Of a stretch of 64,000 nucleotides of DNA, positions 24,306 to 36,739 are shown one piece after another. Positions within the stretch are counted from its first letter, which is position 1, and every line of letters starts with the position of its first letter. The stretch covers positions 135,677,875 to 135,741,874 of the forward strand of contig CM034546.1 of the NCBI GenBank assembly GCA_020055645.1, given 5' to 3'. Made by a program: the position numbers and the translations under genes. The notes beneath the pieces are model-generated. The model was not told the origin of the DNA and searched no databases. It was given only the letters and a program-made list of their open reading frames with translations. Origin of the DNA: Tomocerus qinae. Lineage: Eukaryota > Arthropoda > Collembola > Entomobryomorpha > Tomoceridae.

Positions 24306-24679
24306 CTTGTACAAACCTAACCTAATTTAAGGATGCAGTATGTAGGGCGCCTCACCCTTGAATTGAGCCTTTTTTTTGTCTTGTCGGGGTGTAACGGCTC
24401 TGATGGAACCGGTTGGTAACAACAACAACATAATACCTCCTCTGTGATAATATCTTCCAATTTGTACTGCCTCCACTGTCGAGCGCGCACCCAGGAATTT
24501 TACCAAAGGGCACCCCAAAATATATTGGTTAAATGAAGACATAATATTCGTGCGAAAATGTTTTGTATTTTTAACCTTTCTTGACACAAAGATCGTCTTT
24601 TTCTGGAAATTTAGGGGGGCCAGAGCCTCCTCAGCCCCCCTCTGAATACGTGCTTCTAATACCTATCACTAATACATAC

Positions 24680-25096
24680 TATCTCCCGTTAGTAATATCT
24701 CCCTCTCTACCTCTCGTTAGTAATATCTCCCTCTCTACCTCCCGTTAGTAATATCTCCCTCTCTACCTCCCGTTAGTAATATCTCCCTCTCTACCTCCCG
24801 TTAGTAATATCTCCCTCTCTACCTCTCGTTAGTAATATCTCCCTCTCTACCTCCCGTTAGTAATATCTCCCTCTAGTTATACCTCCCGTTAGTAGTAATA
24901 TCTCCCTCTAGTTATACCTCCCGTTAGTAGTAATATCACCCTCTAGTACTACCTCCCTCTAGTACTACCTCCCGTTAGTAGTATCTCCCTCTCTACCTCC
25001 CGTTAGTAATATCTCCCTCTAGTTATACCTCCCGTTAGTAGTAATATCTCCCTCTAGTACTACCTCCCGTTAGTAATATCTCCCTCTAGTACTACC
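24680..25096. repeat. Minisatellite, about 28-bp unit, about 15 copies
   Basis: The unit is approximately CTCCCTCTCTACCTCCCGTT followed by AGTAATAT. Later copies carry TAGTTATA or TAGTACTA variants and lengthen or shorten the unit, giving a variant-rich right half and a homogeneous left half. Pyrimidine-biased strand. Confidence 0.9.
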
Positions 25097-26228
25097 TTTC
25101 GCTACTAATACGCCCGGCTAGCAAGGACGTATTGACCGGTGGGCTTTACCGAAATCCAAGAAAAAAGGAATTTTATCTCAAAATAGCAAAAATATTCCCG
25201 ATCCGCGCGATTGCTAGCAGTTTTAGGCCATTTTTGACTGATTTTCGTCCAAAATTGTCAAAATTTTTCCTTTAAGATATCTATATGAAATGTTAGCCCC
25301 CACAATCCAGTTCTGTATACGTGCTCGCCCGCTAGCATACCTCTCGCTAGTAGTACCTCATGCCAGTAATATCTCCTAGTAGTACTACCTCCCGCTACTA
25401 CTACATCCTCATACATCCCGATAGAAAAATCTCTGGTTTTAGTAAAAGTGGAGCTGAAAGCAAACATATATGCATCCTGTTTTTAAGTTTTAGGGATTTG
25501 AATCCTTGTGAATTTAGTAAATGAGTATGGTTTTAGATTTTGATGGAATGAGCAAATGAAAGAGATGTCAATTTGGTCATTCGCCAAATAGGTAAGAAAT
25601 TGCTGACTAAATCTGTTTTCCATTTAAATTTTCGAAACATTGATTGATATTTGATCCCTCGTAAGATTTGTAGATTGAGATTTGTAAAAGGGATTGATTT
25701 CCAAAATCCGATGGAGAGATTTCATTTGACATGCATATTGATGATGTTATGGCTGTATCCCAAATATTGTGACTCATATAGTAATACAAAGTCCGAAGGA
25801 AAAACTGCACCCATTATTAATGAAGTGAAGTGATGTACGTGGCATAATGGAAAATTTTAAGGTTACGCCTTAGTATGTAAAGAGTCTGTTGTCCGTAATT
25901 GATTTTACAATGCATGTCTATTTTTAGCTCAAAGCAATAAATAAACGCGGAAATCATTTTGGATAGATTTTTATTCATTGAGTAATTTGGACGTCGACCT
26001 TACCATCGTTTGCAGTTAATTAATGAATACCCAATCATTGGGCTATTCTTAGTAGTTGAACTTCTGCTAATGACCTGTAAGATTGTATCTAAACGAAACG
26101 ACCAATCACCATCAAACACCTACCACCGGCCACACCCATATAAATGTACCCAAAATCACATAGAGCTACAATATACAAGTAGCACAGGCATTGAGACTGA
26201 TGAGCAGCAGAATGAAGACATCCAATCT
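25097..26228. other. Intergenic, flank duplicated from copy 1
   Basis: No gene is seen. Segment 25925-26000 resembles 20409-20480 (CAAAGCAAT...GCGGAA...CATTTTG), so the duplication that produced the secreted pair included several hundred bases of 3' flank. Confidence 0.5.
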
Positions 26229-26372
26229 ACAGTACGGTGCTGTTAAAAGTGACCATAGGGATTACGATTCCTAGGCAGAAATGAAAAAATGAGGTTATGA
26301 ACGATGTTTTTTTCATAATTTCCCATAGGGGCCATGTAATCCCCATGGTCACTTTTAGCTGCCCCGTACTGT
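26229..26372. mobile_element. TA-flanked MITE, about 144 bp
   Basis: Ends CAGTACGGTGCTGTTAAAAG and CTTTTAGCTGCCCCGTACTG are inverted repeats extending through GTGACCAT, flanked by TA. Tc1/mariner-type non-autonomous element just downstream of secreted copy 2. Confidence 0.8.
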
Positions 26373-26551
26373 ATTACAGGATGAATTGTATTTACCATGA
26401 CTGAGACTGAGACGATGGAATAAGTTTAATCGTATGCAAATAGAAACTAAAAAAGAATTTTAATGGGACACAACAAATAATAGTGGGCAGGCAAAGGACA
26501 TAGGAATAACATGGAATAAATACAAATTGGTCACAACTAATATTCAGAACT

Positions 26552-28697
26552 CTATGAAAACATGTTGACTTTTAATTCATTGATTTTGACATTAGCCTTG
26601 AAGAACTCAATGTAGCTCTCGTGAATACTGACAGATGACTTAGTATCCACATCATGCAGACCGTATTTCAGGAATTGAAGAAGAGTCATCACGGCTAATC
26701 TGTCGTTGAAGTTGATAGCCAAATCGGCATCGCAGTCAGAACATTGGTTCTCAATGTTTTGTTTATCTTGAGCGATTTTGGAGAATCCCATCCTAGCAGC
26801 GATGATAGCGTGACGTGTACATGCCACCAAATGCAGACGGAATAAGTTACGCGTTTGATCTACCAACCTCAAAACCAAATCAATGGCTGTGTTGGTTGCT
26901 CTTGTGAGTCTTCTGCCATCAGGAGTCTCAGGCTTCTCTATCGGATTCTTGATAAGTTGGACGAGTGTCTGACTGAACAAAGTCAATCCTGCACCTGTTC
27001 CTCCAAGCACCTGTTCATGGAAATTCAATTTCGGGTTTCTCCTGAAAATCAAATATTTTCATGTAAATCTGAAGCAGATAAAATATATTCCAATGCGCTT
27101 TGTGAATCTTACGCTTTCTTGTATTCTATATCAAAATGGAAGGTTTTGTCTTCTGGTTTATAGTTGATAACTTTCAACTCCATCATCTTCTCCAATTGAG
27201 CTTTGATGACAGCCACACATTCGGTTCTTAGTACCATCAAATAAAAGTCGAGAGCATCGTCAGCATCTTTAAGATGATCCATATCTGTAGGTTTCCATGT
27301 CTTTGCTGGACAATTTCCAAAACCAAAGAATGGAAGCTCTTCATGAGCTTCAGCGTAACTGCCTTTGACTGGCTTAATATACTGAGTCTTCCATCCAGGA
27401 TAATCCAATGCAGTGGAGAATTCACCACCTGCCAGAATTATTGCGGTTAATGAGTCATTCAATTATAATTCCTTCAAATTTTGATTCATACTCATCACTT
27501 ACTCCGTTTTCTACGTTGTCCACAAGCTTTTCCTCCCTTGGCACCCAGAGCAGCACACAAGGCATTTTGATGGCCTATATTAATGAGACATAAATGGATT
27601 AATTATTGATACAGAATAAAGCTATTAATGTATTTAGGTTTAAGATTACCAGTAGTAAGGGCTCCCGCTGCGCTGCAAGTTTAAAATAAGTTGAAATGGT
27701 TAAAATATTTATTGATATAAATCTATCACCGTCAGGTAGGGAGAGTATTGTAATGCCGTCGCTACCATACCCGGGTCAATTTGCTGGTGCTGTAATTTAT
27801 GTATGTAGATTTTATACTTAGATTTAGACTTACCCAGGATGTCCTTCATGAGCAGCATCGCCACCTTCGACTGCACGACCCTGCATGTTCCTCTCGCTTT
27901 CCAGATCTCTGTACAAGTCATAAACATCATCTGGATCACCGCCAGGAACGACAAAGTGGTCAGCAGTGATTTCTTTGGTTTCTTGGAAATAAGTTTTCTT
28001 TGGGATGTAACGTTGGGGTGGTTTGACAATTCCATTCACGCCTGCTTTTGGAGGATCATCAGCGAAGAGACAAGGAATAATGATACTGGACGTACAGAAA
28101 TGGGAATTGAGATTCAAAGTAGTTCCTCCGGGAATTAAATGTTCATCCCAAAGATCCCATTCGATTTTGTATTTACGGCCTTCAATCTCAAGTGGCTCAG
28201 CATCCTTGTCACCCGCATCACTAAAAAAATGTTTCACCAAAATGTGATATCAAAATATTTTGATACAGTTTTTATAAATGCTTTTTAATGTACCGAATGT
28301 AAACGGAGGCTGCAAAATATTCAGGATTCTTTCTATCATTAGGCATGGAATTTTTTTTCAAGGCAACATAGACTCGCTTGTGCTTTTTGAAAACTAGTTC
28401 ATCTTCCTCTGAAGTGAAGACGACTATTTCTCTATTTGTGTCATTCCTTGTCGTCACGTATTCAAATTCTTTGCCATCGGGAAGAGTGTATCTTATTTCT
28501 CCTGTTGCACGATCCTTCTTCTGTAGAAAAATCGGATCCGTCAGAAAACAATCTTCTGGGATTTTGTGACCGTACTCCTTAATCAATTTTATAACTTCGG
28601 TCTCAAAATTTGAGATTTCGCTAGATACAAAAATAGTTAAGGAGGAAAGGAGGCCAACTGAGAACAGAAGGCGTGTCACAGCCTGAAGGAAACCCAT
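26552..28697 (-). CDS. Secreted 563-residue protein with furin-type site, copy 2
   Basis: Six exons: 28697-28294, 28220-27834, 27672-27650 (23 nt), 27574-27503, 27428-27113, 27041-26552. All six lengths (404, 387, 23, 72, 316, 490 nt) equal those of copy 1, with no coding indel. Signal peptide (MGFLQAVTRLLFSVGL...), the CxAALGAKGGKACGQRRKR site and the C-terminal CSDCD motif are kept. The proteins are largely identical; the micro-exon is the least conserved part (ATGSIDA in copy 1, AAGALTT here). Same orientation as copy 1, 5.6 kb apart, so a tandem duplication. Function unknown. Confidence 0.88.
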
Positions 28698-28785
28698 AAT
28701 TTATGTAGAGGAGAACAAAAGCAGGAATGTATTTGTTTCCTCAACCTATGCAGGCAATAATTGATATTTCAATTCTCTTGTCTTG

Positions 28786-28794
28786 CCTTTTATA
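28786..28794 (-). promoter_or_regulatory. TATA box of secreted gene copy 2
   Basis: Minus strand TATAAAAGG, about 95 bp upstream of the ATG at 28697, in a flank that still matches the copy 1 promoter for about 60 bp upstream (ATACGGAAATG and AATACATT shared). Confidence 0.75.
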
Positions 28795-28948
28795 CACGCC
28801 AAAAATATAGACATATACGGAAATGAAACTAATACATTTATTAGGTCATTACTCAAGAATTTTGTCATACGTTATAATTCAGGGCTTTATTCTATTAAGT
28901 TATCTCGGGGCACTCTAAATAAGTTAAGTGGTAACTCTTAAGGGTGGT

Positions 28949-29005
28949 TCTGGAGTTTATTCACGAAACTAAAAGTCATGATGATTCTGAAAATAGCATT
29001 AAAAG
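28949..29005 (+). pseudogene. Relic of a seven-TM receptor-like C-terminal region
   Basis: A short stretch reads LEFIHETKSHDDSENSIKS, matching LEFIHATKRHEDQEIRKI of copy F. No other part of the gene is left. It shows the receptor array once filled the gap now holding the secreted pair. Confidence 0.65.
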
Positions 29006-30806
29006 TTCCTACAAATAATTCCATTTTTAATGATATATTAACTTAGTCTTTAGTTATTGCTGTATTGTATTATCAATCCAAGCATTTCTTTGCTGTCCGT
29101 TATTAGAAGTTAACTGAGTTGAATATATTTTCCATAAAAAATTGTTTGATTTGCGTCGATTTCCGTAAATTAGGCAATTATTTGGTTGAGCCATATATAG
29201 AAACTAGTTAAGATATTTATACTCATTCGACTTTGCGTTTCACGTTGTGAAACAGTGAATGAGTTAAGAGTCTCAGGTACAAAAACTGTCTCCGGAGGAG
29301 TAAATTCTGTCTCCACCAGGCTTATATATTTTCACACTTCATCAGCAGCCCCACAGCATAGAGTTACAAACCGACAAGGGAAACCGCCTCGTCAAAGAGA
29401 CGGATAGTTAGACACTGCAGCGGGGAAGCCTACAAACATTCGGCTAAGTGTTTTATTGTTTTTCCCAAAAATAAGGTACCTTGCTGTGCGGTTAGTTTTA
29501 AATATCAGTCAGTGAACCCCTAGACTATTATAGAAACTATAATACTATATTAAACATTGAGAAAACTACAATAAAAATCATATGACACGGCTAGTCCCAA
29601 ATCGCAAAAAAATTAAATGCTTCCATATGAAGATGGGGTTTTAGTCACCGGTTTTAGTCACTGTATGTAAATAAATTGCACTTCATTTTAAAAGATTGCG
29701 GAGGAGACCTCGCTCATGACTCCCTCCAATCACAAGAATGAAAATTTTTTAACATTGAAGGTATAGACAATGCGTCATATAGAAATTCCTTATAGTGTTA
29801 TAGTTTCTATATATATGGGTTGAGCTGGCTGTATTTATAGACTATTATTGAAGACGATAGACGCCTTCTAATTGGTACTCGACTACCAAATAATTGATGG
29901 TTCAACCAATTTTTATAGCCATCATATACAAGGACGTATTTAGGGGGTGCTTAAGTACCCCCTGTTGACGTTAAGGAAACAAGCAATTAATCTCGCCATT
30001 AATTTAATGAATTCCGTAATTAATTTGTGGATTTTAAGTCCTCCCAGGCTCAGTTTCTAGGTAAGTTTTGTGAATTTAAGTTCAAAAGTACATTTAGTAC
30101 CCACTAGGAACTAAATGCATCAATTTGTCACCTTATCGCTGTCTAAATTAAATAAGTGTTTTTAAATTTTTATTTTGATTAACCTATAATCGGTAAGAAA
30201 CAGTGAATTCCTTCTACTTAATGTTTTCTGTTTCCTTTAAAAGAACTTAGGGATGTAAAATTGAATTTAAGTTGCCGTTAAATCCGAATATAAGTATCGT
30301 ACTTATCAAATTGAATCAAATAAATTAGTAATAAGGGCTTAATTTGTTTGATTTATGGAATACTAAATTTAGAAATTAGAACCCTCTAAATACAATTTTA
30401 GATACGCCCTTGGCCATATAGCTTTTAAAATAATAAGCATCTTAGTAATAATAGTATTTTCAGACGTGTTTTCTAAAGCAAGTAAAACAATCTTACCAGA
30501 ATAAATGTCGTTGATGTAAGTCCATATTTCAATGCTTAAAAATTCACAGTTGTGGTAATCACAGTCACTCTTCTTTAATGTCATCTTAATAAATTATCAG
30601 GCGACAACCAATGTAACTTTTATAACTGTGCACCGAAAAATTCTTTTTTAAATTGGGTGTTTTATATAATTATAGGTTTTCTTGGTCAGTCCACTATTAT
30701 TGTCTTTAGACCATAATTATGGTACCGAAATAAATAACAATGTATACTTTATAATATTGCGTAGGGGTTTTCATGGATTGTTTCCCTAGATTTGTCAGTT
30801 TAAAAA
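29006..30806. other. Intergenic; upstream flank duplicated at copy G
   Basis: Segments 29054-29190 and 30400-30800 match 38880-39001 and 39208-39510 respectively, in the same order. No gene seen. The last 130 bp before the ATG at 30807 are the best-conserved part. Confidence 0.6.
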
Positions 30807-32067
30807 ATGACATCAACTGTTCTGCTTCAGAGTATAGATAGTTTTTTTTATATTTTTTACGACAAATTCCACGCTTCGGCTTTTATTTGGGAGTCAAATA
30901 CTAAAACGTTTCATATAAGTTCAAATAAACTCAAACTGTCAATTTGGGCCTTCTTTTTTGTCGTTGGCGTATTTTTAAATTTATTTATTTCGGGATCATT
31001 AATATTACAAATATTTACAGCATCTCTTTCTGTCGAACAAGTTGTTTTCTTCCTAGTAACAGTGCTAATATTATCTCTGTCGCAGTTTTTTAATTGTATT
31101 TTGTTTGCCTTTAAAAGACATTTTTGCTGTACTGTCAATAGCTGCGTACAACTGGATATCGCACTGTTCAGTAATAATTTAAAACATAAATAGTTTCTAT
31201 TAATTAATACATTTACATTTCAATAAGAAACATTTTTATGTATCTCCAGGAAAGTATAAAGATCCGTGGGAATCGTGGCACTTTCCAGAATTCAAAATTC
31301 TGAAACTGTTATTGAATTTATTAACTACAATGGCAATATCAACAGCTATCCTCGTGTCAATTACCTTCGTCACAGCTTCTTTCAGCCCAATTGTCTATTT
31401 GTTTCAAGTACTACAAATAGACTCTCAGACGGCCAGATTAGTAACTATGCCTATCCTTATAATTTTAATCATTCATCTATGGTTTCCTGTTCTGTTAATC
31501 ATCTACATTGCATTAATTTATGCATTAATAGTAATATTCTGGTTGAAAGTAATCACGGCACGCAAATCAAAAAGCTTGGCTTATTTCAAAACAAAGGCAT
31601 ACTTCCGAAAGCATCCTTTAGTGGCCCTGTACATCTATACAGCTTTAAAAGTCATAAATCTAGATGTAAACTATTTACTAGTGTATCCTTTCGGGCCAGC
31701 AATTTTCTTGGTTGCTGGATTACTAAATATCTTGGTCAATTTCGTTACAATTAAAATGTACCACATAATGCCAATTCAAGGCTACTTCGTTTGTCCTTTG
31801 ATGTCAATTATGGTCCTCATTATTGAGGTGATGCTCATTCCAGCCTTAGCCTTAGTCAACACCAAATCCCAGGAATTTATTCAAGAACGTAAGAAAGAAA
31901 GCGATCCAATGATTCGGAGGATGTTCAGAAGCTGCAGAACATTGCGGTTGGCAATTGGACCATTTTTCATCATGAAAAAGTCAACAACCTTTAGTTTTCT
32001 AGAAGTTGTGATGATTTACACGATGAATATGTTGGTGTCTGTAAATATATCTCATCAATCATCCTAA
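30807..32067 (+). CDS. Seven-TM receptor-like protein, array copy E
   Basis: Exons 30807-31170 (364 nt) and 31250-32067 give 393 residues with the family's phase-1 intron. It has seven hydrophobic regions as in copy A. Motifs are ITARKSKSL, VNTKSQEFIQERKKESD, FRSCRTLRLAIGPFF and STTFSFLEVV. Very similar to copy G (39512-40779) through the coding region and upstream flank, so the pair is a recent segmental duplication. The block before the ATG (ATGGATTGTTTCCC ... TCAGTTTAAAAA) is shared with G and partly with C and may hold the promoter. Confidence 0.87.
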
Positions 32068-33220
32068 TTTTATTTTTGGAAATCTGACACCCAAATTTGA
32101 TACAAAAGATACAATCCCACAACTAAATATTTTAATGTAAAATATTATGCTGTAAATAAAAAAATAATGAATCCAAAAATAATATGTTCATCTACATTTT
32201 TGTGTCTTTCATTAATAAAGATTGCTTAAAGTAATTAATATCTCTTTCTACATTTTATACGCCAGTGTTTAGATGGTCGTTCACATTTTGAGCTATTATG
32301 ATTCAATTTCGACGATATATCGATGTAAAAGAAGGAAAAAATATACCACGGCATCATATCGTAATTCCCTAGTGTGTAATTTAGTAAAAGCAGTAAATTT
32401 TACTTTTTAACTTATTCGCCTCAAAATCCTTTAGAAAAATGCCAATTGACCATATTAAATAATTTTTGACAGTTTGAAATACATTTAAAACTTTTGAATA
32501 TCACCGTCGACTAGCTTGTGTACATATCAGATCACCCGATATGTCATCTTTAACTGCGAAATTATCACGAAAATGTGTCCTACAACTATTCCTGTTATAG
32601 CAATTCCTAAAAAATAAAGAATACTAGCTACATAGGTAAATCAATAACATTTAACTTATTGCAAAGCCAAATTGCGTGAAATTAACCTGAATTCGTTTTC
32701 CTCGAATATATGAGTTATGTCAAATACAAGTCTTGAATAATTGCATAGCTTTCAAACTAACACATTGAAAATGGCCATACGCAGTAATAACATTTTTTAC
32801 ATTAAACGTTTGTGATAACTGGCAAATGGCAATAAGTGGTTAATTAAAATTGCAAATAGCAGACACCTACAATATATGTTTATTTTTTGCACAAGTATCT
32901 GGAAATTGACTTTATTATCTAATATGTCAACTTGACACCCTTTCTATATTTTTCGAGGTATATAAGAATAGAATTCGAATTATTCATCGGTTCAAACCTA
33001 AACCTTGTTCCAGAAATTAAATCATAGAACCTGTATATGAAATAAATAACTAATTTGACAGTCTATGGAATTGTTATATACAAACGGTGCTAACATTATA
33101 TAAAATTATATCGTCTGATGAACGGATTTTATAACTCCTTTATAAAACTCTCAATACTTGGAATATCAATGTTAAATGGAAGGTTGCTGAGCTCAATTTC
33201 TAAACGCTTTACTTTAGAAA
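32068..33220. other. Intergenic, no gene seen
   Basis: AT-rich spacer downstream of copy E. AATAAA-like signals occur soon after the stop. No exon or clear repeat could be supported. Confidence 0.45.
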
Positions 33221-33283
33221 ATGGCATCAACTGCTATACTTCAGTGTTTTGACAGCTTTTTCTTCGTTTATGGAGATACGAGA
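33221..33283 (+). pseudogene. Relic exon-1 start of a seven-TM receptor-like copy
   Basis: ATG followed by ASTAILQCFDSFFFVYGDT matches the N-termini of copies A and E, then similarity stops abruptly at about 33281 beside the hairpin CCCGTCCTACGGACGGG, suggesting truncation by an insertion. Confidence 0.75.
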
Positions 33284-33603
33284 AACGCAGCCCGTCCTAC
33301 GGACGGGGAAATAACTGTTGGTTAGCGATCAGGACTTTAGAAATTAATATCATAAAAGATAAAAGTCTGTGATGTCCTAGGAAGAAATTAAAAAGTTTCA
33401 GTAGACACATAACATTATGCCAAGTTTATGTTTATCCTCAGGAGTTTTGGAAGCTGACCCACTTAGCTGTAAACTGCGTTTAGGAATAACGAATTGGCTC
33501 AAAGTGGGTGTGGAGCCCTGATTAGGATTACTTACCCGACGTTTATTACTCATTATTAGGCCTAAAAATACAAAAAAATGTTATGAGGCATTTTAAATGC
33601 AAT

Positions 33604-33885
33604 GATTGGCTAAAAGTTTTAGTCCGTATTTTCCTATCATATCACATGTCTGTAGTTCAAAGTTCAGTGTTGAAATAAATATTTCCCCTGGGGAGGATTT
33701 ATGAAAATCATTGGCCAATTTTCCAATATAATTTTAATTACATCATAGAGTTGGTACAGTGTATTATTTTGCGATGATGCTAAAAGTGTTAGTCCGTATT
33801 TTCCTATCACATGTCTGTAGTTCAAAGTTCAGTGTTGAAATAAATATTTCCCCTGGGGAGGATTTATGAAAATCATTGGCAAATT
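33604..33885. repeat. Direct duplication of about 105 bp
   Basis: The segment from CTAAAAGTTTTAGTCCGTAT to GAAAATCATTGGC occurs at 33609-33716 and again at 33779-33880 with small indels, separated by about 60 bp. Confidence 0.85.
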
Positions 33886-33979
33886 TAAAAAATGCATCCA
33901 CCAATCAGAAGCAATTTTCACTGCGATTATTATTTGAAAAAGGTGGCGAATTGATAATTCGAGCAGTAAAGCTAGCTTC

Positions 33980-34335
33980 CCTTTCACTTCACGCGCAAAG
34001 GAACATTCATAAAGCTAGGTTTTGAGTTTCACTTCCTTTTCACTTCACGCGCAAAGGAACATTCATAAAGCTAGGTTTTTGGGTTTCACTTCCTTTTCAC
34101 TTCACGCGCAAAGGAACATTCACAAATAAAACATTGCCTTTGCCCCAAGTGAGGGGATTTGGAATTTTAGGCAGAATAAGTAACTGAATGGTCATGAAGT
34201 GAATGGGAAACTCAAAACCTAGCTTAAATAAGCCCCAGGTGAGGGGATTTGGAATTTTAGGCAGAATAAGTAAAACTGAATGGTCCTTTTTCCGCGTGAA
34301 GTGAATGGGAAACTTAAAACCTAGCTTAAATAAGC
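33980..34335. repeat. Compound direct and inverted repeats
   Basis: Three copies of a unit containing CTTCACGCGCAAAGGAACAT lie at 33980-34130, followed by two copies of a 90-bp unit containing GAGGGGATTTGGAATTTTAG. The second set includes CGCGTGAAGTGAATGGGAAA, inverted relative to the first, so the cluster forms a partial palindrome. Confidence 0.75.
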
Positions 34336-34507
34336 CCACAGTTTATATACTCACGTGTTAGGGTAACAACCAATAACCAAGGGTAACAAACAATAGCCAA
34401 GGGTAAGAACCAATAAGGAAGTTGCAGCTATATCTCAATAGCATTAGCAGTCTTATTGTACAGGACATGTTTTAGTCTATGAAACGTTCCCATTTGGGTA
34501 ATCTATA

Positions 34508-34735
34508 GTCTGGGGTCTTTTCCCTCATTTTCCCCTCCCCATCTTTTCCGAATAAAAATTGTAACTGTTGACTTTGTTACCGGAGTGACTTGGTCGCCAA
34601 TCCCTTCCATACTAAATTACCACACGGTTAGATCTGGTGTGTGCTAAAAGTGATTTTAACGTGTGAAAGCCATGTCACGCCCTAGTCTGGGGTCTTTTCC
34701 CTCATTTTCCCCTCCCCTTCTTTTCAGAATAAATT
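34508..34735. repeat. Direct duplication with pyrimidine-rich unit
   Basis: CTGGGGTCTTTTCCCTCATT plus about 28 further bases occurs at 34509-34555 and 34686-34732. Confidence 0.8.
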
Positions 34736-34914
34736 GGCCAACTAAAATATTCTTCTATAGTGAATAGTGATTATCATATGTATCACTGTAACACTGTAAG
34801 GTATACAGTTTTGTGTCAATTTATTCCAAGGAGAAGGGGAGGGATTTTGAATTAAAATACCTCGTATCCAAGGAGCATGGACGTTGCCATAGTATAGTAG
34901 CGCTTTATCAGGAG

Positions 34915-35165
34915 AGCCGAGTAGGGAATTTTACCATAAGCGAATTTGAAGATTTATAAGGGACGTTTTTTGGAAAACGTCCCCTACCCCTGTCTTTATC
35001 AAGCTGCTATAAACATTGATGTCTCACTTGCTATCCTCTAATAATTTAATACGTTTCCAACAGCATAGCAACCAGATATTTACACAAAATTAGGGACAAA
35101 ATGTCCCTTATAGATCTTCAAAATCCCTTACGGGCAATTCTCTACTTGGCTCTCCTTATTAACCG
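34915..35165. repeat. Inverted repeat, arms about 65 bp
   Basis: GGAGAGCCGAGTAGGGAATT at 34912 is mirrored by AATTCTCTACTTGGCTCTCC ending at 35157; the arms continue through AAGATTTATAAGGGAC and its inverse. Imperfect foldback element. Confidence 0.7.
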
Positions 35166-35218
35166 TCCAAGCTCCTTGCTCGTATCCAAAGTATTTTCAA
35201 AACATTTTACTCAGATTC

Positions 35219-36105
35219 TTGATTCTCTTATTACTGTCGTAACCATTAGTTCTGATAGTGATTCAAATTCTGACTACATTTTTGCCCCTCTCTGATTGGT
35301 CCAAATTTTTTGTAATCAGCCAATGAAATTGCAGATTTCATTTACATAAATCTATATGATTTCCAAAATGAATCTTAAGGGGTAGAATTTGATGAAGCAA
35401 ATACCGTGAATAGCGAATAATATGGACTCTTGATAAAGAAATAATATTGGGTTGGGATGACGGATGAATACTAAATCCGAATCTCATTACAACGTCATTC
35501 ACATGAACATAGTTGAGTTGTTGGAAGTGTTTGTGAATTAAACCTTTGGAATAAATCTTATTTGTTATACATTATCAGAAATTATTTGAAAGGTATAGTC
35601 TTTGTAAACGGAGAACAGAGATACGAAAGAGTACATTTTAAGACATAAAATGTTTTATTTTACTGAATATTCCAAATAATTTCTGATAATGCATATCATA
35701 TGCATAAGACTTATTCCATGCATAATTTTTATCCACAGGTATACTTCCAACAACTCGACTATGCTCATGCGAATGAGGTTGCAATGAGATTCGGATTTCG
35801 TATTCATCCTAATATCCATTTCTTTATCATGAGTGCATAACATTCAATATTCACGGTATTTGTTTTTCATTAAATTCTACCCCTTAAAATACATTTTGGA
35901 AATCATATAGATTTATGTATCATGAGTGCATAATATTCGCTATTCACAGTTTCACTATGGAAATCATATAGATTTATGTAAATGAAATCTGCAATTTCTT
36001 TGGCTGATTACAAAAAATTTGGACCAATCAGAGAGGGGCAAAAATGTACTCAGAATTTGAATCACTGTCAGAACTAATGGTTGCGTCAGTACGAAGTAAT
36101 AAGAA
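35219..36105. repeat. Long imperfect inverted repeat, about 0.9 kb
   Basis: The left arm (35219-35580) and right arm (35660-36105) are reverse complements over several hundred bases, including GCCCCTCTCTGATTGGTCCA at the left and its inverse near 36025. The right arm has an extra internal duplication. No coding capacity. Confidence 0.75.
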
Positions 36106-36178
36106 TAGAATACAGGAAATCTTGATTAGGTAAAAGTGTTTCATCTTTGCCTCCCCCTTATATGGTGGAAGCAGAATC

Positions 36179-36704
36179 GACCCTTTCAGAGAAACTCAAT
36201 TGGGCGGAAAATAGTAGGAATTTACATTGAAAGAATAGGGATTTTTTAGAAAACTGTCTGTAACTTCGGATCTAAAAGAGTATTAAAGTGGCATATGTCA
36301 GCGAGTGGAAGTTGTCAAATTTTATCAGTAAAGCACGACTTTCTACGATGTCTATAACTCAAATTATTGTCATTTTACTAAAACACTTTTTTCACATGGG
36401 GGAGAATAGCCAATTTTCTATTATTCATTATGTGCAGCTTCCTATCTTATTAATTCCAATGTATTCCAATATTCTCCCCCCCATATGAAAAAAGGTGTTT
36501 TAGTAAAATGACAATAATTTGAGTTATAGACATCGTAGAAAGTCGTGCTTCTGCTGATAAAATTTGGCAACTTCCACTCGCTGACATATGCCACTTTTTT
36601 TACTCTTTTAGGTCCGAAGTTACAGACAGTTTTCTAAAAAATCCCTACCCTTTCAATGTAAATTCCTACTATTTTCCGCCCAAATGAGTTTCTCTGAAAG
36701 GGTC
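36179..36704. repeat. Near-perfect palindrome with about 230-bp arms
   Basis: GACCCTTTCAGAGAAACTCA at 36179 mirrors TGAGTTTCTCTGAAAGGGTC ending at 36704. The arms pair to about 36411/36476 with few mismatches, leaving a loop of about 65 bp. Foldback element or recent inverted duplication. Confidence 0.88.
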
Positions 36705-36739
36705 AATTTAAAAAAATACCCTTACTTAGTTTGGTCCAG

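Noticed and set aside
24680-25096. Regular repeats as a CRISPR array
   Set aside because: Units are contiguous with no unique spacers, and the window is clearly eukaryotic.
31266-31754. Open frame of 162 codons overlapping exon 2 of copy E
   Set aside because: It is an alternative frame of a well-supported exon; a similar shorter frame overlaps copy G, explained by shared nucleotide sequence.
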